DNA of 64,000 nt. Source: Primulina eburnea. Lineage: Eukaryota; Streptophyta; Magnoliopsida; Lamiales; Gesneriaceae. The DNA lies in contig NC_133103.1 of assembly GCF_022965805.1 (NCBI RefSeq), positions 31,063,635 to 31,127,634 on the forward strand, in the 5' to 3' direction. The translations under genes and the position numbers were made by a program. Below, one piece after another: positions 10,676-21,982 of this stretch (position 1 is the stretch's first letter; each line of letters opens with the position of its first letter). The notes under the pieces were generated by a model. The model was not told the DNA's origin and did no database searches. It saw nothing but the letters and a program-made list of their open reading frames with translations.

Positions 10676-12593
10676 CTTTAGCTTGCATACTATGGTCCCA
10701 CTATCTTGCACGTTTTGTCAGTTCAGCAAGACTGACATTAGTGTGTATTTTATTTTCTCCGAATTTAGAACAATTTTCCTAGCCAATCTTGAAAATTAGT
10801 GTTCGGTAAGCTATTTTTAATAACAAATATGAATTGCACGAAGAAATCATAAATATACTAATATGGAAACATAATAAAATTTACCGAAAATTTTAAAATA
10901 TTTTTTAAGACGTAAAATATGGAATTTTGTTTTTACGAATTGCCTCCCACTATATTGACATTTTCACCACCCTCTGATGAAAAACTGGAAATCCAATTTT
11001 CTTAGTGAGTACGCAAGGCCCAATTGCAAAATTATGATCTCGAATAATATCAGCCAATCATAACTTCCAAAAAGTAGAGCCCAATTACAACTCCTTGCAA
11101 CACTTACGTAATTTTGTCTCACGTTTGAGGAGGGTCCAATAATATGATCCCCTTTCTCTTCACGTGTCGAGCCCAACCCATCAATGTTCAACCTTAATGG
11201 ACGGTCGCCATGAGACCCCCAAATAATATGAGCCCAAGTCATGGGAGTTCCACGTAGTTCACATAAAAAATTTCAGTGGAAGTCACAGCTTCCCGACGTC
11301 CAGGCCTCCCAATAATATGAGCCAGACACTGACCGCGGATAGGGTTCATCATGCAACAACCGTTGATGGAAGGCAATGAATTATTAAACTTTCTTTTAAT
11401 TATCCTTTTAATGGGCTTGATTTAAATTTTGGATCTCATTTTAAAAATTTGTCTCATCATTAATTTTAAAACTCGTGCCATGATTGTTTCTATGATTGCC
11501 GAATTCATGCAACTCTTGTCATTATATTAAGAATAACGCACATACTGATTATTTATAATATATTACATACATCATAAATAATAAAGGATGATAGATAACC
11601 GAGAGCTAATTGATCCGTACGAGTCACATATGGATCCATGTCCATAACCTAGGTAAATTCAGGGATATAAATGCAATATTACATAAGCTTCCAATATTTT
11701 ACATCTTTTCGATCTTCAAAACTCCTTCTGAGGATCGGGCCCACCGTCTTCAAATCTTGATCTCTCACTAATTTTAATAGTTACATAAAAGATCCATGGC
11801 ACATTGGGACACAAATTTAGGGGGTGGGAACGGACCATAAACTAGGTACACTTTTAATTATCATATAATCAAAAATACAACACGTAAAATATCCTAACAT
11901 ACACCTAGCACATTTGTCATGAGTCTCGATCATATTTTTAAAATATAATATCATATATTATATAATTCCATAATATCACATATTATCAATAAATCGTGAA
12001 TCTCATAAATTATCACTAACCGCCATAATTATCGAATTAAATAAAAACTTTTATTTAATTTTAAATAATTAAATTTTTTGTAAAACACATTTTACCATAA
12101 ATAATTAAAATGATATTTTAATTATTTATTTTGTAAAAAATTGATTTTATCAAAATTATTTTAGGGCTAAAATCGTCCGTATTTTCACAAAATATCAATT
12201 AACCCAAACTTTTAAAAAATCAGAAAATCACCCCTGCCCCGAACAATTCAAGCCCACGATACAGCGCTCGGGCACCCGCCCGCGCCGCTCCCTGATCCAA
12301 TTGGGCGCTGGCAGGCACGCTGTGTGTTGGCCGTGCGCACAGGCGCGCAGGCGCGCGCCTGCCGTGCAGCGCCTGCGCGTGCGCTGTGCAGTTCCGTGCG
12401 CATTGTGTGCACGCCGCGCGGTTGCTGCTGGCGCGTCTGCTCGGAACTGTTCCGGGCAGACCAAAAGTAAGTTTTTTTTAAAAAAAATATTTTTCAAAAA
12501 TAAATTTTAGGGACGTTTTTCAAAAAAATTCTTACGCGGTTAGAAATAATAAACTCAACACAATTTAATTAAAACACACGATTGAGAATAACC
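10676..12593 (-). mobile_element. Long non-coding leader of Copia element B
   Basis: About 1.9 kb that on the minus strand follows the primer site of Copia B. It has no credible long reading frame. Most is AT-rich, but 12262-12460 is a GC-rich island containing the perfect 14-bp palindrome CAGGCGCGCGCCTG (12348-12361). The stretch 11100-11330 repeats phrases such as CCAATAATATGA and TCCCAATAATATGAGCC. The two overlapping open frames across the GC island on opposite strands are products of base composition. The missing gag suggests a non-autonomous element or displacement of gag by later insertions. Confidence 0.6.
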
Positions 12594-12607
12594 GGCTATG
12601 ATATCAC
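12594..12607 (-). other. Degenerate primer binding site of Copia B
   Basis: Minus-strand TGATATCATAGCC matches the tRNA-Met type site TGGTATCAGAGCC with two changes, both G to A or T. It abuts the LTR end ...CCCTACA. Confidence 0.6.
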
Positions 12608-14725
12608 TGTAGGGACATCTATTCTCGCACCCAAGACACAGCGGAAGTTTAAAATATTTTGTTCTTGGGCGTCGTGTGTTTAAAACATTCATAGGATGTT
12701 TAATATTATACCTTTGCATTTTAGACGCTGAACTCCAAACTATTCCGGTTTGAGGCAGATATAGCCCTTCTTGTAATTCCCTACAAACTTCCTTCGTTGG
12801 ATCGTCTAATTAGGTCAACGATCGAAGACTGTCTTTTTCGCTTGGTTTGCACTAGAAAATCCAAACGATTTGTGCGTTAAGATTGCGCATTCCGAATTTC
12901 CAACTCCTTTGATAGTGTTGCGTCGGCGGCACGGTGTGTGAAGGAAATCACTTGGCCAAAAAATTCCTAACCAATTTATTTCATGGCCGAGACTACCAAG
13001 ATTCTAAATCATGGATTTGGTGTTAATTGATTATTAAACAATCGTTAATAATAATTATTTATTCGTAATCAACAATTAAGCAAATCCAATTTGCTTTGTG
13101 GGCCAAAATTTATTCACCAATATTTTATGGTGGCCATGAGTTTTCTTCAAGGAAGGGAAGGATTCTTGAGTGTTTTGTGTACCAGAGTTTTCATCATCTA
13201 ACAATGAGCTCTAATGATGTATTTATAGAGTGAGACTCTTAATCTAATTAGGAGTCCCTCTCCCACAAGGACTCTAATAATTTCATTATATTTAAACTCT
13301 CACATATTTAATATATAATGTATTTATTAACTTTTAATAATACATTATATAATAATATCATAGAAACATATTTTATATCACCATATAAAATATATACATG
13401 TATTACATAACAATTATTTAATTTATAAATTAACTCCTTGGTAAATTTAATTCTAGACTCATCTAGAATAATTATGAGAATTTGTGCATATTAGTAGTCA
13501 TCACTACTAGCACAATCATTTAATTAATAAATTCCAAATTCACAAAAAAAATGATTTTGAACTCATTATAATCCCGATCGACGATCCGAAAGCGCCGATG
13601 TACCAAGGATAAAAATCTTGTTCATATAATGAAAACTGAAAATTTCGAAGATCAAAATTTTCACTTACCAAATTTAAAACTTACCATAAATGGCAGTTAC
13701 AATATATGGCAGCTGCCAGTTTTAGTGAACTCCTTTACAAAATAGGCAGTTCCACTCTTCTTCCTTATTTAGCAATCATGCCAACTTTCATTTATTTCAT
13801 TCTATGGAATCAGCTCATAAACTCCTTTATAAACTTCTTGTTTGATCTCCATCAAACTATAGTCGCCAAATTCCAACTTTTTGAAACTTGACTATCTCTA
13901 CTCGAGCACAAAATCCGATACTTGTGTAACCCTCAATAGTTCAGGGATACAACTAGCCGTGGGTTCACATCTCCATGTGATTCAGAATAACATTTATTCT
14001 TATTCGGGCTTACCCTAATTAGCCCCATTCTTTTCATCAACACATTGATTAAGAATGTCATAACTCATTTCTGATTGCACCCATCGGATCATGGTAAGAG
14101 CGTCTAGTATCATCGCCCCATGATCTCCTAGGTATCACTGATAGTGCATGCAAGAACCTTTAGTCATGGTTAGCATACAGTATGGTCCCTTCAACACATA
14201 TATCACGATCGAATCTGCAACCATTGGTATATCGAGAGTTGCATATGAATTCGATAACGATGCGATTTATCTTTGAATACTAATAGTGGCATGGCATGTG
14301 CAACTAGGAAACACCTTTCCCTAAAGCACATTTCTTGTTCTAGCCAGAGACTCTATGCAGTATTAACTCATTGATCAAATATGATATCTTCATCCGTAGG
14401 CAAACGGTGAATCCCCGACTACAATGCATTTGCTCCTACGTATTTCGAAATACACCCAACCTCGCCATCTGATGACCTTCGGTGGAGTCGATAAACAGAT
14501 CAAAGTGCATGCTAGTACGTATAACCCATACATTGTCCCGGGTCAAAGGACTAATAGTGTACAACCATAACTGCGGACTATTCCACTCGATAAGTGGGAA
14601 CCACTTGGATAGTCCGAGAGAGAGTTGTTCAGTGCATCATCATATGATCACCCATCTATGTGAATGGACATCTCCATGCCCTTGCCAATGAAACATGCCG
14701 TTTACACCACAAATTCTAGTCTTAA
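12608..14725 (-). repeat. LTR of Copia B, 3' part (interrupted by element X)
   Basis: On the minus strand this is the downstream portion of an LTR whose first 273 bp lie at 30281-30553. The homology to the Copia A LTR is clear in 13890-14720 (compare 7470-8260: CACATCTCCATGTGATTC, CTCGATAAGTGGGAACCACTTGG and similar text). Element X has split it with a CTTAA duplication. The total LTR is about 2.4 kb. The piece 13000-13500 is AT-rich and has no coding potential. Confidence 0.8.
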
Positions 14726-16558
14726 TGTAATATCCAAGCTTGGTGATCGGTATGGTTTAGGATTTCTTATGGTTATTGACTATTTGGGTAAGTTTAAGTA
14801 TAGTTTTGATGTTAAGGATGACGATTTATGATTTATAGTATTGTTGATGATAGATGTTGTGTAGTTTGATTGTAGCGTAGTTACGATTAAATTCATGATA
14901 ATTCGTATGTTGAGCCAATTGGTATGAGGCCAATTGGAGTGGTTAGATAAGACATAGAGGTATAACTTTCTTATTTTGAGTGTTGTTCAAATCATTGTGG
15001 AAGGTAAGCCAAAAGTGCCCCGAAGTGTGTCGTGTGTTTCGTTGTTCCTCCAGTGACACAAGTTGGGAGATTTAGCATAACCTTTTACTCAGACCTCCAA
15101 ATGATCTGAAATTTTGGGCGGTTCAAGAAAAGACATAGAGCTACAACTTTGTAGTTTACCATTTTTCCATATTATGACGGGAAGAGGCGTTTCGGAGGCG
15201 ATCTTTGAAGAAGCTATGCGCAGAGTACGCGGTGGCATGACCGAAGCAGGAGCGCACCCGCGGTCCGTAATGAAGCGCACCCGCGGTCTCAGGCTTCAGG
15301 TTTTCGGTTGTTTTCCCGTAGCAAGAGCGCACCCGCAGTCCTTTATGGAGCGCACCCGCGGTCTGTGAACAGTAAAGTCGTGTTTTTGGATTTAAGTGCT
15401 TAAATACATGATTTGGTTCATTTTTCCCTCATTTCTCTCCTCATTCTCGATTTCTTCAGCTCAAGGGAAGATATGGTTCCATTTTCTTTCTTTCCTTTCT
15501 TAGATTCAAGCTTCTTGTTGGATTATTGAAGAGAAAACAAGGTTATTTTGAGTTCAAGGAGCTAAGGTAAGCTTGTGGCTTTGGTTATTTCTTGGTTTAA
15601 GGTATTGGGGAAATATGGAGATGTTTGATTATGTTGGCTTTATGGAGTTTATGGTATGGTTTCATGATTATTGAGATGTTGATGGTGCAATTCATGGTTT
15701 ATTGTTGTAGGTTTTGTACCAGGAGTATAGATTCAAGTGTTCCAAGTGGTTGTAAGTGGAATTTCATTCCTTGTGCTTACATGATAATATATTTATGGTG
15801 TTTCAATGGTTTTAAAGTGCTATTCCCTTCATTTGATTCATGTTATGTTTTGATACACTTTGTTGTATATTATGGAGGCATTTTTTGTCTCAATTATTTC
15901 AAAGGGAATACAAGAGAAAAGAGTATGCAAAGTGTTTGATTTAATGTCCAAGAGAGAGTTTAAATGTTTTATTGGATTGATAGATACATAGTCAGAGATT
16001 GCATGCAATTAGTTGATCAATGACCATAGGCTTTTATCCCGACAGAGTTATCGATTTATATCGATGGGATACGAGCACCACAGACAGAGATACTATTGAT
16101 ATCAATCCACCAAAGTAAAGAGAAATACCATCGTTATTGCTAAGTATTGCTATGATATTCATATTTTAGAGTTGATGGTATTGAATGTTTTGAAAGCCAT
16201 GTTTTACAGAGTATGCTATGTACATTGCTATGTAATAGTTCCACTTGCTGAGTTTTATACTCATTTCAGTTATTCATGTGATGCAGATAAGAGTGACGGG
16301 CCAGGACGTTCATTGGAGCCGGGGTCATATGCATAAGAGAGGGAAGGAAGAAGAGTATTTTGTTAGCACTTTGGCATGATCATTAAAATGATGTTTTGTC
16401 TTTTGTTGCATCATTTGATTGATCATGTATTTATACTTTTGTTTGTAAATATTGAAAATGTGTTTATGTCAAGAGAAGTTTTAAATCATTCCTTCCTATA
16501 AGAGTAAAATTTTTAAATTCCGCTGTTATTTGAAAAGATCAGAGCAAGAGGTGTCACA
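14726..16558 (+). repeat. 5' LTR of element X
   Basis: 1,833 bp, TGTAATATCC...GTGTCACA. It pairs with the 1,797-bp LTR at 28479-30275. The length difference comes mainly from loss of one repeat unit in the 3' copy and of a short pyrimidine-rich stretch near 15430. Substitutions between the copies are few. A probable TATA box (CTTAAATACATG) is at about 15400, just after the repeat array. A 104-codon frame inside (15625-15939) is open in both LTRs but looks non-coding. Confidence 0.92.
15250..15365 (+). repeat. Direct repeat array GCGCACCCGCGGTC in X 5' LTR
   Basis: Four copies of (A)GCGCACCCGCGGTC in two pairs, the third copy having CGCAGTC. The core CCGCGG is self-complementary. In the 3' LTR (29000-29093) only three copies remain, as if one unit was lost by slippage between the first two. 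The array lies just upstream of the probable TATA box. Confidence 0.85.
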
Positions 16559-16563
16559 TTTAG

Positions 16564-16575
16564 TGGTATCAGAGC
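16564..16575 (+). other. Primer binding site of element X
   Basis: TGGTATCAGAGC, a perfect match to the initiator tRNA-Met type site of plant chromoviruses. It lies five bases after the LTR end. Confidence 0.9.
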
Positions 16576-16694
16576 ACCGTTCTTCACACCAATGCATATG
16601 ACTACGTCTACTTTCAACAGTCCGAGTATGTCTTCTTCTACATCTATTCATTGTTATCTATCGATATGTATAATGTGAGCACATTGTAGGAGTT

Positions 16695-18427
16695 ATGCCT
16701 CCTAAGAGAAAGGCTTCAGAGGGTGAGGATAGTTTTTCATCTAGAGTTGTCGATGAGTTCGGCAAGTTATTGAAAGAGGAATCCAAGGTCCATAGCGAGA
16801 AGATCCAGGAGTTGCTCCGTTTGCAAGGTGCAGGCCAAGATAGAGGTCAAGTGGCACAAGCAGTTGGTACTTATGGGATCTTTACTGCTTTCAAGAGGAT
16901 GGATCCACCGGAATTTACAGGAAGCACTGATCCGTTAGTGGTTGTAGAGTGGGTCAAGGCAATTGAGGCTATTTTTGATCATCTTAACTTTGAAGAAAAA
17001 GACAGAATCAGTTGTGCAGTGTTCATATTAGTCAAAGCTACACGTATTTGGTGGAATGCTACCAAGGTTAGTGTGGACGTTCCAGCTTTGAAGTGGCAAG
17101 AGTTCACTGATCTTTTCTATGACAAGTACTTCTCAGACGCACTTCGAGTTAGGAAGGTGACTGAGTTCTTGGAGCTTCGACAGGGAGGTATGAATGTTGA
17201 TGAGTACATCTTGAAGTTCGAGGAGGGCTGTTTGTTTGCCCCGTACATTGCTTCCAATGAAAAAGATAAGGGTGCTCATTTCATTCGAGGCCTTCGAGCA
17301 GAAATCAGAAGGGATATCAACATGTCGAAAGCCGTGACATTCAAGGAGATTGTGGCTAAGGCTCTGTTTGCTGAACAAGATGAGAAAGACATTGCAAGAG
17401 AGAGACAGGCGAGACAGCAGACCATTGCTCAGAGAGGCCAAGGTTTGAATCAAAGAGGAAAGGATCGTTTCAAAGGGAAAGGCAAGTTAGAGCCGAGTCC
17501 TAAACCACCGGCAGTTCCATTTGATCCCGAGAAGCCATTGTGTCCCAAGTGCAGTAGGCATCATCGGGGAGAGTGCAGGTTTGGTTCTTATACTTGCTAC
17601 CGATGTGGCACTGCGGGCCATATTGCCAAGGATTGTCCGAGAGGAGCGAATAAAGAGAAGGTGCAGGGTCGCATCTTCACCATGATGAAGGAAGGTATAA
17701 ATTCTGATTCTTCTGTGTTCTCTAGTACTATCTTAATTTCAGGCAGAGTAGCTACAACATTGATTGATACAGGTGCTACTCATTCTTTTATGTCTGAACT
17801 ATTTTTGAGATCTTTGGGTATAGTTCCTTCTGCTATTCCCCTCCAGTTTAATGTTTTATTGCCTTCGGGAGATGTGTTGTGCCCGACATCTATTGTGTAT
17901 GCGTGCTCTGTTCAAATTGATGAGCGGGTGGTTTATGCTGATTTGATTGTTATTCCGATGGTTGCGTTTTATATTGTACTTGGCATGGATTGGCTATCAA
18001 CTTACCGTGCAGTGATTAATTACATTGCCAAGACGGTAAAATTTACAGATGATGAAAATAAGGAAGGTATGCTCGCCAGTGCAGGTACTTCGCTTGTTCT
18101 TCCTTTTATTTCGTGCCTTGAGGTTAAGAAGTTGTTGTTTAGAGGTTGTGATGGGTTTTTGGCTTTGATTGTTGATACGGATGGAATTGTGACGTTGAAT
18201 ATTGATGATATTGATGTTGTAAGAGAATTCCCTGATGTATTTGAGGATGATGTGCCGGGTTTACCGCCAGACAGATATGTAGAGTTTGTGATTGATTTAG
18301 TTTCGGGTACGGATCCTATTTCTAAGGCTCCGTATAGAATGGCCCCTACAGAAATGAAAGAGTTGAAGACGCAGTTGCAAGATCTTTTGGATAAATGTTT
18401 TATTCGGCCGAGTTCTTCGCCTTGGGG
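16695..18427 (+). pseudogene. Element X gag-protease-RT start, truncated polyprotein
   Basis: One open frame of about 578 codons from ATG (MPPKRKASEGED). It has the gag capsid domain (WVKAIEAIFDHL, ATRIWWNAT, FYDKYF, LRQGGMNVDEYI), a CCHC zinc knuckle CYRCGTAGHIAKDCP near residue 301, an aspartic protease with DTGA near residue 358 and VLGMDWL, and the start of RT (APYRMAPTEMKELKTQL, IRPSSSPWG). It ends abruptly at the junction with element Y. The frame is intact up to that point, so the break, rather than gradual decay, ended its function; in life it would make Gag and protease as parts of one polyprotein. Confidence 0.92.
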
Positions 18428-18435
18428 AGATCTTT

Positions 18436-20626
18436 TGTAATTACCGTAATCAGACGTTGATGAAGTGGTAGAATTGAGGTTGTAGGAGCTCACGTGGAAA
18501 AGCCGGGCGTCGGTGCAAGACAAACAAGATTTTGTACAGAACTCGTGGCGCCCGAGCGGTAGAAAGTGACCGCCCGAGCGCCAATGCACCATAACAATGA
18601 TACTCGAACAGAACGTGTGGCGCCCGAGCGGTAGAATATTACCGCCCGAGCGCCAATGTGTGATAAAGAAAGACTTCGGACAGAATATGCCGCGCCCGAG
18701 CGGTAAAGATTAACCACCCGAGCGCGAGTCATGCACAACGTAAGGTTGCCACTTGCCCCTTGAACATGCACGAGATATATATATACATATATATCTGAAT
18801 TGATTTCATTCCTCAGAATCGAAAAAAGGGTCGAGGAAGGTTATAGAAAATCCTTACGCCTTTTGTGAGAAATCCGTCCGTCTGATTTTGAATCCGATTT
18901 CAGTACTGTGTTTCTATCGACGCAGGCTACAACTGGACGTAAGTTTTGCTACGTTCTGACATGGTTTGAAATTATGTTGTTGTCAGAATTGAATATGAGT
19001 TATATATGATGTTCTTGACATAGTAGACATCGTATAATTGAAGTCAGATTAAATAACGGACTGTTTATGTAATTGTTATGATTTTTGAATCGATTTGACT
19101 GAGAATTCATATCAGATATGTATTGTTATTGAGATTATGACTGGTATCGATATTGATTATGAGTTCTGGTATTAGATCTGTGATGTTCGGACTGACGGGG
19201 TTATCGAGACTGTATTGTTATACCGTCGAAACATCAGTTAATTGATATTGATCAGATTCAGTAGTGATTTCGATTATATCGTGATATCTTCGACATGGAA
19301 TAGATTGTATCTCAATTGACATTGATCAGATTATGTGTTTTGATTTGAGTATTGATCATAACAGGTTCTGAATTGAGTTGTTTATTGATATTATATCTGT
19401 TCGTTATTGTTATTACCAGATTGGGAATGGACCAAGATAGAGTCGGGACTTCTTCTTCTTCTAAGCGAGAAGATAAAGGTATAAATTAATGTTGAGTTGG
19501 GATTGCACAACTCGAGTGAGGTTTGGCTCGAGTTTCCCTAAATCACATACTTTATTTTATTGCATAGATAATTGCAATGAATGTATTGAAAATGCTTGTT
19601 TTCTTGATTTATAGATAGCAGGTATTAGTCGAATGATCTTGTGACATAAGTGCCTGCTAGTAGCGTGACGGGCACATTGCACAATGTCACAGGATAGTGT
19701 AGAAATCTCGGGACGGAAGTGCCTGATAGTGGTGGGATTGCCACGGGCACATTGCACGATGTCTCAAGATAGGATCTTAGCGATAGAGCTACAGTCCATG
19801 ACGGTTAGGTCAGGACACCGGATGTTTGGTTATATCGAGTAAAAAAAATTGGAATTTCTTCTATTACGGAATTCGATATAGGAACACCATATATGGTTAT
19901 ATCGAGTAAATAGAATCACTGTTCCTTCTATTACGGAATTCGATATAGGAACACCACATCTGGAAATCGGGATCCCTAGGCTAGGATTGAGTCTAGTCTA
20001 AAACGTAGATTCACGAGTCTGAGTGACAGTTATATTGATTTATATTTATTGATGTTGATTTATGTTCCTGAATATGGTTCATGTCCCTTTATGTTCCTGA
20101 TATCGGTACATGTTTATAATAGGAGTTATTCTTGATATTGATTATGTTCCTGATTAGGGTACATGTTTAGAACATGATTTAGTATGGTATTGATTCATGT
20201 TCTGAATTTGATACATGTTGGAATTGCTTGTTATATGCTTTTATATTGTTTATATGATTTCATGTATACATGATTTATACTGGGAATATAATTCTCACCG
20301 GAGTTATCCGGCTGTTGTCTTGTTTGTATGTGTGCATGACAACAGGTGGGATTGGATCAGGGTCAAGAAAAGAACGAGGCTAGACTAGATAGCGTGGCGA
20401 TCCGGGCTTCAGAAGCAACTTAGGATTCAGTACGGATATGTAGTTGAACCTAGTTGAATTAATTTAGATAACATCGGAGTTGTGTGTTTATGTCTAATAT
20501 GTGATTTGACGTTAATTACATTACGTTTCCGCTTTGTATTTTAAAAAAAAATTAACCATGTTTATTATAAATAATTAAATATTCCTAAAGACGATTAAGG
20601 AATGAATTAGCATCCGGGTCCCCACA
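18436..20626 (+). repeat. 5' LTR of element Y, missing its first 14 bases
   Basis: Begins TGTAATTACCG, which corresponds to base 15 onward of the 3' LTR (TGTAATGCCCGAGA then TGTAATTACCG). It ends ATCCGGGTCCCCACA. It carries three hairpin units (18547-18582, 18619-18654, 18690-18725), then a TATATATATACATATATAT promoter-like run near 18775. Two GTGCCTG-to-CATTGCAC blocks (about 19650-19765) and two GGAATTCGATATAGGAA blocks follow. The 3' LTR has the same array at 24541-24720. Confidence 0.88.
18547..18725. repeat. Three-unit hairpin array in Y 5' LTR
   Basis: Units of GGCGCCCGAGCGGT, 7-8 bases, ACCGCCCGAGCGCC, as in the solo LTR. They sit immediately upstream of the TA run. Differences from the array of the 3' LTR (24541-24720) are mostly C/T or G/A within CG dinucleotides. 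Confidence 0.88.
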
Positions 20627-20631
20627 ACAGG

Positions 20632-20643
20632 TGGTATCAGAGC
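20632..20643 (+). other. Primer binding site of element Y
   Basis: TGGTATCAGAGC, five bases after the LTR end, followed by TGTAGGTTCCTTAG, which has a close counterpart next to the Z primer site. Confidence 0.9.
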
Positions 20644-21020
20644 TGTAGGTTCCTTAGCATTGAGGTAGAGGAGAGTGAGCGGGGTAGAATGAGTTTTCTT
20701 TCCTTGCATGTGATTGCTAGCATGTGGTATATTATAATGTTGAATTACATTGTGTATGCTAGCATGATATTATGTGTTACTGCCTGGATTTATATGGCAT
20801 ATGATTGAATATAATGTTGAAATTACATTGTATATGCTAAGATTTCAGTATGGTTTTACTGTATATTAAGCTACATGTTACCTGAATATCTCAGTTGATT
20901 TGGTAATATGTATTATTTGAAACTGGATCAGAACCAATTCTTGATCAGAGGTAAGCTGATTAGGATTGGGATTGAGATGGATTTGTCTCCTTTTACTACT
21001 AACATCTGTGATTATCAAAT

Positions 21021-21982
21021 ATTCCTCCTAGAAGAATTTCAGAAAAGGGTAGTACTTCGTCTGATCAGATAGATATATCAGAAACTCAGATGGAAATAAA
21101 GTTGAAAGAGTTTCAGTTATTTCAGCCGCCGATTCTGAGTGGTATCGAGACGTCTGAAGGTTGTGAGAACTGGCTTGATGACATAGAAATACTGTTCTAT
21201 TTACTTGATTGTACAGATGAGCAGAAAGTTAAAATGGTGCCTAACCAGTTACGAGAAGCCGCCAGGAGTTGGTGGATTACAAGTAAAAGAATGTTGGAAC
21301 AGAGAGGTACAGTGATTTCTTGGGAAATATTCAGAACTGAATTTTATCGAAGATTTTCGCAGTTTCATACCGAGAGGACAAGAAAGAAGAATTTGAGAGT
21401 TTGAGGCAAGGTCAACTGAATATTGAAGGGTATGTTGCTAAATTCTCTACTTTACTGCGTTTTGCTCCTCATGTAGCTGGGAATGATGAAGCTGTAGCGG
21501 ATCAGTTCGTCAGAGGATTGAACTCGGAGATAGTTGCATTGATGAATATGCAGCGACCTTACCGTTTTGCTGATGCCTTGAGTAGAGCGAAGAGAGCGGA
21601 GGCGAGTCTGATTAGACAACTAGGAAGGTTGTGTGCGATGCAACCCCAGACACAGCAATCCCCTCACAGATTTGATAGTGGCAGTACGAGCGGAAAGTAG
21701 GAGTTGCTGAAAACTCGAAAGAAACAGTTTAAGAAGTTGGGGAGCGGACTGAGTGGTTCATCTAGCTCCAGTGGTTCTAGCCCAAGTTATACTGGAGTTT
21801 ATTGCAGAAATTGCGGTGGGAGACATTCCACGGAGCAATGCCAGGGAGTGACTGGTAGGTGCAATATCTGTAAACAGCAAGGACATTTTGCTAGAGCTTG
21901 TCCACAGAGAGGTCCCCGAAGATTTCAGGGAGCAGAATCCTCTGGTGGGAGGGATCGAGGAACAGACCCAGGACGCACGTGA
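21021..21982 (+). pseudogene. Element Y gag, lightly damaged
   Basis: Gag similar to that of element Z. The reading starts where an ATG is expected but shows ATT (ATTCCTCCTAGAAGA, compare MPPRRAPEQG in Z); the next in-frame ATG is 21090. The capsid domain is recognisable (ENWLDDIEILFYLLD, AARSWWITSKRMLEQRGTV, FYRRF, LRQGQLNIEGYVAKFSTLLRFAPH). A frameshift lies near 21395 and a TAG at 21698-21700. Two zinc-knuckle stretches follow: CRNCGGRHSTEQC and CNICKQQGHFARACP. So gag has only a lost start, one frameshift and one stop, far less damage than pol. Confidence 0.88.

Noticed and set aside
12228..12510. Opposite-strand open frames of 89 and 69 codons
   Set aside because: They result from the high GC content of the Copia B leader island; the residues are Ala/Arg-rich without any domain.
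15625..15939. 104-codon frame open in both LTRs of element X
   Set aside because: It is present twice only because LTRs are copies; differences between the copies are mostly amino acid changing, and the composition (Cys, Phe, Ile, Met) fits T-rich non-coding DNA.
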